From REEB426 sp964551975 (GTDB lineage: Bacteria > Actinomycetota > Actinomycetes > S36-B12), in the NCBI GenBank assembly GCA_964551975.1, contig CAZKFI010000054.1, positions 1-16,540 on the forward strand: a stretch of DNA of 16,540 nucleotides, given 5' to 3'. The notes beneath the pieces were generated by a model. It saw only the letters and a program-made list of their open reading frames with translations, had not been told where the DNA came from and searched no databases. Position 1 is the stretch's first letter. Every line of letters starts with the position of its first letter. Below are positions 6,879-12,828 of this stretch, in pieces. A program made the position numbers and the translations under genes.

Positions 6879-7817
6879 CTGAGGTCACCAGACGAACTGG
6901 TCGTCGTACACCAGGAACCCAGCGGCTCGGCGCATCCGGTATTGGTTCACGCGTTCACCGGGTTTGTCGATGCCGGTGGTGGGGTCCGCATTGCAACGGA
7001 TCATCTGCTCACCAACCTGGAACATGAGCTGATCGCGACGTTCGATGTAGACGAAGTCTTGGATTATCGCGCTCGCCGGCCCCGGATGAGTTTCGTGATG
7101 GACCACTTCGCTTCGGTGGAGATTCCGGCGCTGACAATTCACCAGGTGCGAGATCTCACCGGCCAACCCTTCCTGCTGTTGTCCGGCCCTGAACCCGATT
7201 ACCAATGGCAGCGATTCCTGGCTTCGGTGACGTCCCTTGCCCAACGTTGGCATATTCGCCGAGCCATCGGTTTGTCGGCTATTCCGTGGCCGGCACCACA
7301 TACCCGTCCTATTGGTCTGGCCATCCATGGCAGTGATCCGGCCCTGCTGATGGGGGCGGCTCCGGTCGTCGGAGAAATCGAAGTCCCCGGTCACGTCGGA
7401 GCCATGGTCGAGTTCCATCTCGGCCAGCAGGGCATACCGTCGATGGGTCTCACGGCGCAGGTACCGCACTACCTCGTGCAGTTCGAGTACCCGCGTGCCG
7501 CTCAAGCCCTCATCGATGGATTGGCACGGGCTGGCGACCTTTCTATTGGTAGCGGCGGACTCCTGCCGGCTGCTGCCCGTGCTGATGGTGAGGTGGCCGA
7601 GCAACTTGCTGGCAACGATGAGTTCGCCACGGTGCTTGCGGCGCTAGAACAGCAGTACGACCAGTTGGCAACGGTCGCACCGGGTGCGGCGAGTGTGCCA
7701 ACCGATCTGGCAGCGAATGACCGGGTTCCCAGTGGCGACGAGATCGCCGCGCAGGTTGAGGCGTTCCTGCTCGGGCTGGCCGATGATGAGCGCGGCGACA
7801 AGTCCGACGGAGCTTAG
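6879..7817 (+). CDS. PAC2 family protein (proteasome assembly chaperone-like)
   Basis: The protein has 312 residues when started at CTG 6879. The N-terminal block LVHAFTGFVDAGGGVRIA (about 22-39) and PAPHTRP (138-144) are landmarks of actinobacterial PAC2 proteins. The domain covers most of the protein, and the acidic, helix-rich tail (about 235-312) is also usual. Eukaryotic and archaeal relatives chaperone proteasome assembly; the role in Actinobacteria is not settled. The open frame extends far upstream, overlapping the small membrane protein in another frame, but that part has no family resemblance. The start was set by the AAGGAG at 6867-6872. It overlaps nothing downstream and ends 28 nt before the stop of the convergent hydrolase gene; that short gap has only a weak 4-bp GC stem. 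Confidence 0.85.
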   Translation: MRSPDELVVVHQEPSGSAHPVLVHAFTGFVDAGGGVRIATDHLLTNLEHELIATFDVDEVLDYRARRPRMSFVMDHFASVEIPALTIHQVRDLTGQPFLLLSGPEPDYQWQRFLASVTSLAQRWHIRRAIGLSAIPWPAPHTRPIGLAIHGSDPALLMGAAPVVGEIEVPGHVGAMVEFHLGQQGIPSMGLTAQVPHYLVQFEYPRAAQALIDGLARAGDLSIGSGGLLPAAARADGEVAEQLAGNDEFATVLAALEQQYDQLATVAPGAASVPTDLAANDRVPSGDEIAAQVEAFLLGLADDERGDKSDGA

Positions 7818-7845
7818 GCGCCAATAAGGCCCGCCCGGGCTCTGA

Positions 7846-9423
7846 CTAGGGCGAGGGGCAGGTCAGGTCCTGGTCCAGTTGTGTGCCGGTGATGAGGAAT
7901 TTCTGCACCAGATCGTCAACGCAACGCGATCCGCTGCCAAACGCCGTGTGGCCGTCACCCTCCCAGGTGATGAGTCGACTGGTCGGGAGTTGTTCGCGTA
8001 ATGCGGTGGCCCACGCGTAGGGAGTTGCCGGATCGAATCGCGTCCCCAGGATCAGGATGGGGGAGGTTGTCGTGGTTCGAGCGGGACCAGGCTCAACCGG
8101 TTGGTGCCCGTACCAGCCTGTACAAGGTGCAACACCCCAGGCCATGGAGCGAGCCAGTTCCGGGGCAATCGCCTGACGCGCCCACGTGCGTGCAGCCTTG
8201 GCGAGCTCTGCACGTCCCGGTGCTGCGGGTGCATCCCAGCAGGCGATCGCTAGGAAGGCTTCCTGTTGATTGCTTGAGTAGTTGTTCGGGCCAATGCGAT
8301 CAGCAGCCTGGTTCGCGACATTTTGGAGTGCGGTGCCGTCACCGCGAACTGCCCGCCCTAGGGCTGAGCGCAACGTCGGCCAGGATCTCGTGCTGTACAA
8401 GCTGGTGAAGATGGCATTCAGCGCTTGTGCCTGCACCAGGGGCTCTTTGCCGGACGTCCGCATCGGACGGGCGTCGAGGTCGACAAGCAGCCTGTTGATC
8501 CCCTTCACAACGGATCGCGCGTCGCCATTGAAAGGGCACTGTGCCTGCCGTGCGCAGTCCTCAGCGAATCGGGTGAGCGCCAACTGAAAGCCATCCGACT
8601 GCCCTTTAGTCCACCCCATCGCATCGAGCCTGGGATCAATTGCGCCATCCAGCACCATGCGACCGACGCGATCGGGAAACTCTTCGGCGTATCGCGTTCC
8701 AAGATAGGTGCCGTAAGAAAAGCCCAGGTAGTTGAGGCGCTCTTGGTTGAGTGCGGCACGAAGCACATCCATATCTCGCACGGTCTGTTCAGTTCCGAGA
8801 AACGGCGCCATGGCAGCGGAGCTTCGCTGGCAACCAGCACCGATCTGTGCAGCCAGCCGCATCAACCGACGTTCCTCGGCGGGTGTGTCGGGTGTCGGAT
8901 CAGTCAGCAGCCAGGTGGTGAGTTGGCGTCCGGTGAGGCAGTCCACGGGCTGTGAGTCGCCGGTACCACGCGGGTCGAATCCCACGATGGCCTGCTGCTG
9001 GTTCACCGCCGGTGCGAGCACCCGCGCCACGTACCAGGTCAGCGCGGTGCCCGGCGCCCCAGGCCCACCTGGATTGATGACGAGTGCCTCGGTGCCCGTG
9101 CCATTACGTGGTGGATACCGATTGACCAGCAGCGATATATCCCCTGCCTGGGGGTTTGCGTAGTCGCGCGGCACGGTGAGGCGTGCGCATTGAATGCGTG
9201 AGTCCGGACCGGTCGTGCTGCCCTGACCCGGACAGGGCCCCCACTGCAATTGCTGCTGGTAGTAGGGCGCCAGCTCCGGTGGCTCCTGCGCCTGCGCCTG
9301 GGGGGCGTAGAGCACGCTGCTCGTCAGGATGGTGGCCGAGGTCAGGGTCGCCAAGGAAAGAACCATGGCAGCGATGACCTGCCCTCGAGTTCTGCTCTGG
9401 GCCATACCGTGCAGGAGTCTCAC
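7846..9423 (-). CDS. Secreted alpha/beta hydrolase, tripeptidyl aminopeptidase (TAP)-like
   Basis: The protein has 525 residues. A signal peptide (hydrophobic about 15-38, probable cleavage after AQA near 46) leads into an alpha/beta-hydrolase fold. The oxyanion motif NPGGPG is at 117-122, the nucleophile is S236 in GFSYGTYLG, the acid is D464 in RFDPATP and the histidine is H492 in GDGHTAF. The C-terminal TAP-like region has several cysteines suited to an extracytoplasmic protein. The family includes Streptomyces SlpD/SlpE/Tap-type proteases that remove N-terminal peptides; lipase or esterase activity is also found, so the substrate is open. The start is GTG 9423, preceded by the leaderless -10 element TACCGT. 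An ATG at 9405 lacks a ribosome site. It is divergent from the monooxygenase-ole operon, with 55 nt between start codons. Confidence 0.88.
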   Translation of the reverse strand: MRLLHGMAQSRTRGQVIAAMVLSLATLTSATILTSSVLYAPQAQAQEPPELAPYYQQQLQWGPCPGQGSTTGPDSRIQCARLTVPRDYANPQAGDISLLVNRYPPRNGTGTEALVINPGGPGAPGTALTWYVARVLAPAVNQQQAIVGFDPRGTGDSQPVDCLTGRQLTTWLLTDPTPDTPAEERRLMRLAAQIGAGCQRSSAAMAPFLGTEQTVRDMDVLRAALNQERLNYLGFSYGTYLGTRYAEEFPDRVGRMVLDGAIDPRLDAMGWTKGQSDGFQLALTRFAEDCARQAQCPFNGDARSVVKGINRLLVDLDARPMRTSGKEPLVQAQALNAIFTSLYSTRSWPTLRSALGRAVRGDGTALQNVANQAADRIGPNNYSSNQQEAFLAIACWDAPAAPGRAELAKAARTWARQAIAPELARSMAWGVAPCTGWYGHQPVEPGPARTTTTSPILILGTRFDPATPYAWATALREQLPTSRLITWEGDGHTAFGSGSRCVDDLVQKFLITGTQLDQDLTCPSP

Positions 9424-9429
9424 CCAGTC

Positions 9430-9435
9430 ACGGTA
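9430..9435 (-). promoter_or_regulatory. -10 element of a probable leaderless promoter (TAP-like hydrolase)
   Basis: On the minus strand this reads TACCGT, 6 nt before GTG 9423 and identical to the -10 element of the GTPase gene. No obvious -35 box is seen. Confidence 0.55.
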
Positions 9436-9443
9436 CGTGATGC

Positions 9444-9472
9444 TTGACGCTGAAGGGTGCGCTGAGCACCAT
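9444..9472 (+). promoter_or_regulatory. Promoter of the monooxygenase-SDR-oleA-oleBC-oleD operon, probably leaderless
   Basis: A -35 box TTGACG (9444-9449) is separated by exactly 17 nt from a -10-like CACCAT (9467-9472), which stands 6 nt before GTG 9479. This is the only promoter in the window where both boxes are convincing. It lies 8 nt from the divergent hydrolase -10 element, so the two promoters share DNA. Confidence 0.6.
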
Positions 9473-9478
9473 TGGCGC

Positions 9479-10798
9479 GTGACCGTTCTCGTGGTGGGTG
9501 CTGGCCCGGCCGGGCTGGCGACGGCCCGGGCCCTACGCGCCAGAGGCGTGGACTACCTCCAGGTTGAGCGCCACGACGGCGTGGGTGGACTTTGGGATAT
9601 CGACAATCCCGGGACACCGATGTACGAGTCGGCCCACTTCATCTCAAGTCGCACGATGTCGGGCTTTGGTGGTTTTCCGATGCCCGACGACTACCCGGAC
9701 TATCCCTCGCGTCGCCAGGTGCTGACCTATCTGCAGGACTTCGCCAAGCACTACGACCTTCTTGCCCAGATTCAGTTCGGAACCGGTGTGCAGGCGATTC
9801 AGCGCCAGGACGACGGTTCGTGGTCCGCGACATTTCATGACGGACATCGGGCCAACTTCAGTGCGGTGGCCTGCGCGAGCGGCATGCTCTGGGACCCGTT
9901 GACCCCGCAGTTCCCGGGGCATTTCGATGGCGAGATTCGCCACTCCGTCAGCTATCGCAATTCCGACAACCTGCGCGGCAAGCGCGTGCTGGTCGTAGGT
10001 GCGGGTAATTCCGGATGTGACATCGCCTGCGATATCGGTCGGGTGGCCGAGCAGACCTACCTGAGCGTGCGGCGCGGTTACTGGTTCATCCCCAAGCACG
10101 TCTTCGGCATTCCCTCGGATGTCTTCGCCGACTCCGGTCCGCATCTGCCGGTTGGCCTGCAGCAGCGCCTCTTCGCCGGCCTGCTGCGCATCATCAACGG
10201 CGACCTCACACGACTGGGGCTACCCAAACCCGACCATCGACTCTTCGAGACGCACCCCATACTCAACACCGAGATCCTGCACCGCCTACAGCACGGTGAC
10301 GTCATCGCCAAACCGGATGTCGCACGATTGCATGGTTCGCAGGTTGAGTTCGTCGATGGCTCAGCGGCGGATGTGGATGTCATCATCACGGCCACCGGCT
10401 ACCGCCACAGCATCCCCTACGCCCAGCAGTACTTCGGTGACGCGCAGTTCCCTGATGAGCTCTACCTCTCCACGTTCTCTCGTCGATTCCACAACCTGTT
10501 CATCATCGGTTTTATCGAAACCAACAGCGCTGCATTCGGATTGTTCGATCTGAGCGCGCAATTGGTTGCCGGCTACCTGCAAGCGCAGCGGGATGACCCC
10601 AGTGCCTATGCGGCATTCGACGCCCGTATCGCGACTGACCATCCAGATCTTTCCGGCGGGCTGCGCTTCGTGCAGTCACCTCGCCACACCGGGTATGTCG
10701 ACTCCACGGCCCTGAAAAAGGCCTACGGCAAGGCCCTGGCGCGAACCGGATGGGTTCTGCCGGAGGCAGTCGAATCCATTCATTCGAAGGTTGCCTGA
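9479..10798 (+). CDS. Flavin-containing monooxygenase (FMO-type, class B)
   Basis: The protein has 439 residues. The FAD-binding Rossmann motif GAGPAG is at 7-12, followed by the conserved GGLWD at 36-40. The FMO signature F-x-G-x-x-x-H-x-x-x-Y is present as F149, G151, H155 and Y159. The NADPH-binding motif GAGNSG is at 174-179 and ATGY at 305-308. The signature ends in Tyr rather than the Trp typical of classical Baeyer-Villiger enzymes, so it groups with N/S-oxygenating FMOs, although some FMOs also perform Baeyer-Villiger reactions. It is the first gene of the operon and its TGA overlaps the next ATG by one base. GTG 9479 is chosen because the dinucleotide fold starts right there and a promoter ends 6 nt upstream; in-frame starts further upstream would add an unrelated extension. 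In this context a role in oxidising long-chain acyl or ketone products is possible but unproven. Confidence 0.88.
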   Translation: MTVLVVGAGPAGLATARALRARGVDYLQVERHDGVGGLWDIDNPGTPMYESAHFISSRTMSGFGGFPMPDDYPDYPSRRQVLTYLQDFAKHYDLLAQIQFGTGVQAIQRQDDGSWSATFHDGHRANFSAVACASGMLWDPLTPQFPGHFDGEIRHSVSYRNSDNLRGKRVLVVGAGNSGCDIACDIGRVAEQTYLSVRRGYWFIPKHVFGIPSDVFADSGPHLPVGLQQRLFAGLLRIINGDLTRLGLPKPDHRLFETHPILNTEILHRLQHGDVIAKPDVARLHGSQVEFVDGSAADVDVIITATGYRHSIPYAQQYFGDAQFPDELYLSTFSRRFHNLFIIGFIETNSAAFGLFDLSAQLVAGYLQAQRDDPSAYAAFDARIATDHPDLSGGLRFVQSPRHTGYVDSTALKKAYGKALARTGWVLPEAVESIHSKVA

Positions 10799-11703
10799 TG
10801 GGCTACCGCTACGCCGACCGCGTGTTCTGCATCACGGGTGCCGCCGGTGGTATCGGGTCGGCCCTGTGCCACATGGTGGCAAGTCACGGTGCGCGGGTTG
10901 CCGCCCTAGATCGCGATGAGCCTGGCCTTGCGCGGTTGGTCGCAGGCCTGCCAGGTGCCGGGCACCTAAGTCAGGCCGTGGATCTCACCGATGATGATGC
11001 CGTTGCCACGGCCATCGATGCCATTGGCCAGGCGTATGGACGAATCGACGTGCTGATCAACAACGCGGGCATGACCTCTGCGGACCGCTTCGACCAGCGG
11101 TCGGTGGCCAGTATCCGTCAGGAATTGTCGGTCAACCTGATCAGCCCGATGGTGGTGACCAGACTGGCCATTCCGTGGCTGCAGCGATCGGAGGATCCCA
11201 GGATCCTCAGCACGGTGTCGTTGGGTGGGATCTTCCCGCTCGGAGAAACGCCGATGTACACCGCCTCCAAGTTCGGATTGCGCGGGGCCATGCTGGCCCT
11301 GGCCATGGACCTGGGGGCCCGCGGGTACACCGTCGGCTCGGTGCTGCCCTCGGCCACCGACACGCCCATGCTCTGGCAGGAGGCCGTTGACGGAGGAAAC
11401 AGCCTGCAGTTCCTGGACCCGCCACAGCAGCCCGCCGATGTGGTGCGGGCCTATGCCCGCATGTTGGACCGGCCGCGGATGGAGCGCTACCCCAAGGTAA
11501 GTGAGTCCTGGCTGGTCCGGCTGGTCATGGTGGTGCCCGACCGCATCCCGGCCCTGCTGCCCATATTCCGTGGTCGGGGGGAGCGGGGCATGGCTCGGTA
11601 TCTTCGATCACTGCAGGAGCGGGGCATCGCCGCTCGCCAGGCAGATCAGTGGGTTCTGGTGCCCGATGCGCAGCAGGAAGCACCCGATACCGCCCGGGCC
11701 TGA
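10798..11703 (+). CDS. Short-chain dehydrogenase/reductase of the ole operon
   Basis: The protein has 301 residues. TGAAGGIG (13-20) binds the cofactor, D38 after the second strand (ALDRD) hints at NAD(H) preference, NNAG is at 88-91, catalytic S141 follows, and YTASK is at 154-158. A hydrophobic segment near residues 238-257 followed by a basic patch (R258-R270 region) extends beyond the core fold; such tails are common in SDRs acting on membrane or lipid substrates. Its ATG overlaps the monooxygenase stop (TGATG), so the two are translationally coupled and probably act on connected steps. Candidates are oxidation or reduction of a long-chain alcohol, ketone or aldehyde. It is distinct from OleD, which is an extended SDR encoded later in the same operon. 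Confidence 0.85.
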   Translation: MGYRYADRVFCITGAAGGIGSALCHMVASHGARVAALDRDEPGLARLVAGLPGAGHLSQAVDLTDDDAVATAIDAIGQAYGRIDVLINNAGMTSADRFDQRSVASIRQELSVNLISPMVVTRLAIPWLQRSEDPRILSTVSLGGIFPLGETPMYTASKFGLRGAMLALAMDLGARGYTVGSVLPSATDTPMLWQEAVDGGNSLQFLDPPQQPADVVRAYARMLDRPRMERYPKVSESWLVRLVMVVPDRIPALLPIFRGRGERGMARYLRSLQERGIAARQADQWVLVPDAQQEAPDTARA

Positions 11704-11713
11704 GGGCGCGGGT

Positions 11714-11739
11714 GCCTGCCGATGGTGGGCATGGCAGGC
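11714..11739 (+). promoter_or_regulatory. Intercistronic hairpin upstream of oleA
   Basis: GCCTGCC (11714-11720) pairs with GGCAGGC (11733-11739), and inner ATG (11722-11724) pairs with CAT (11730-11732), leaving one bulged G and a GTGGG loop. No T-tract follows, so it is more likely an RNA processing, stability or attenuation element than a terminator. It occupies the only real gap in the operon (78 nt). A palindrome GTGATCAC lies just after it (11746-11753). Confidence 0.45.
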
Positions 11740-11781
11740 TTGAGGGTGATCACTGAGCACGACCGGGCCGAAAGGGGCTCC

Positions 11782-12828
11782 ATGGGATCCAAGCTGGGAT
11801 CCAACCCACGAGCGAATGCGACCTACCGCTACACGGACACCACCGTGCTGTCGGTAGCCATTGCTGATGCCCCCATAGTGGTTACGTCGGATGAGATCGA
11901 CGCCCAACTAGCGCCAACCTATGAGCGGTTGGGCATGCGCCCGGGCATGTTGGAGTCACTGGCCGGCATCAGTGAGCGGCGCTGGTGGCCCACCGACGTC
12001 AGTTTCATTGACGCGGCCGTCATGGCCGGCGCCAAGGCCATTGCCGATGCGGGGATCGACCCGCAACAGATCGGGCTGCTCATCGACACCTCGGTCTGCC
12101 GTGATCGACTTGAGCCCTCCGCCGCAGTGGACGTGCATGCCCAGCTGGGCCTGGGCTCGGCCTGCCTGAACTTTGACCTCTCCAATGCCTGCCTCGGCTT
12201 CATTAACGGCATGCAGCTCGCCGCAACCCTGTTGGACGCTGGGCAGATCGACTATGCGCTCATCGTGGATGGGGAGGGAAGTCGACGCACGCAGGAGTCC
12301 ACCATCGCGCGGCTCCTGCAGCCGGATACCACCCGCGAGGACGTCTTGGCCAACTTCGCGACGTTGACCCTGGGCTCTGGTGGGGCAGCCATGGTGTTGG
12401 GGCGCGCGAGCCAGCACTCGGAGGGCCATCGGTTCGTCGGCGGTGTCTCGCAGGCCGCCACCGAGTTCAGTCACCTCTGCGTAGGGGACCTCACCAGCAT
12501 GCGCACCGATGCCCGTGGGCTCTTGGAGGCCGGTGTCGAGTTGGCGCGACGCACCTGGACTGCTGCTGCTGATTCCTTCGACTGGGCTGACCTCGACTGC
12601 TACGTCATCCACCAAGTCTCGAAGTTGCATACGGCCGCCATCACCGAAGCAATCGGGATCGACGCCACCCGTGTGCCACTGACCTTTCCGACCCGCGGCA
12701 ACATCGGACCGGCCTCCGTGCCCTTCACGCTGGCGATCGCATCCCCTGACCTGGTAGCCGGTCAACGCGTGGCCTGCATGGGCATCGGGTCTGGACTCAA
12801 CGCGGCGGTCATCGAGATCGCCTGGTGA
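11782..12828 (+). CDS. oleA: OleA, acyl-CoA:acyl-CoA condensing enzyme (thiolase superfamily)
   Basis: The protein has 348 residues. OleA performs a non-decarboxylative Claisen condensation of two fatty acyl-CoAs to a long-chain beta-keto acid, the first step of head-to-head hydrocarbon synthesis. The nucleophile C137 lies in SNACLGF, with H277 in VIHQVSKLH and N307 in RGNIGP. E111 in RLEPS is 26 residues before the cysteine, the same spacing I recall for the second-subunit glutamate of Xanthomonas OleA. The N-terminal block APTYERLGMRPG...LAGISERRWW is also OleA-like and not FabH-like. The ATG at 11782 has AAAGGGG 4 nt upstream; an earlier in-frame ATG at 11722 lies inside a hairpin and lacks a ribosome site. 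Its TGA overlaps the GTG of oleBC by four bases. FabH was considered and is unlikely given the neighbours. Confidence 0.93.
   Translation: MGSKLGSNPRANATYRYTDTTVLSVAIADAPIVVTSDEIDAQLAPTYERLGMRPGMLESLAGISERRWWPTDVSFIDAAVMAGAKAIADAGIDPQQIGLLIDTSVCRDRLEPSAAVDVHAQLGLGSACLNFDLSNACLGFINGMQLAATLLDAGQIDYALIVDGEGSRRTQESTIARLLQPDTTREDVLANFATLTLGSGGAAMVLGRASQHSEGHRFVGGVSQAATEFSHLCVGDLTSMRTDARGLLEAGVELARRTWTAAADSFDWADLDCYVIHQVSKLHTAAITEAIGIDATRVPLTFPTRGNIGPASVPFTLAIASPDLVAGQRVACMGIGSGLNAAVIEIAW

Noticed and set aside
7818..7845. Terminator between the convergent PAC2 and TAP-like genes
   Set aside because: Only a 4-bp GCCC/GGGC stem can form and no T-run follows; too weak to call.
9329..9478. N-terminal extension of the monooxygenase
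   Set aside because: It would run through the divergent hydrolase start and promoter region; the FAD fold begins at GTG 9479 with promoter boxes correctly spaced upstream.
11956..12765. Long minus-strand open frame (269 codons) opposite oleA
   Set aside because: It is antisense to a gene with clear catalytic motifs, its translation has no recognisable domain, and GC-rich third positions routinely open such shadow frames.
11782..12828. OleA as FabH (beta-ketoacyl-ACP synthase III)
   Set aside because: Same superfamily, but the SNACLGF context, the E111-C137 spacing and the oleBC/oleD neighbours fit OleA; there are no acpP or fab neighbours.
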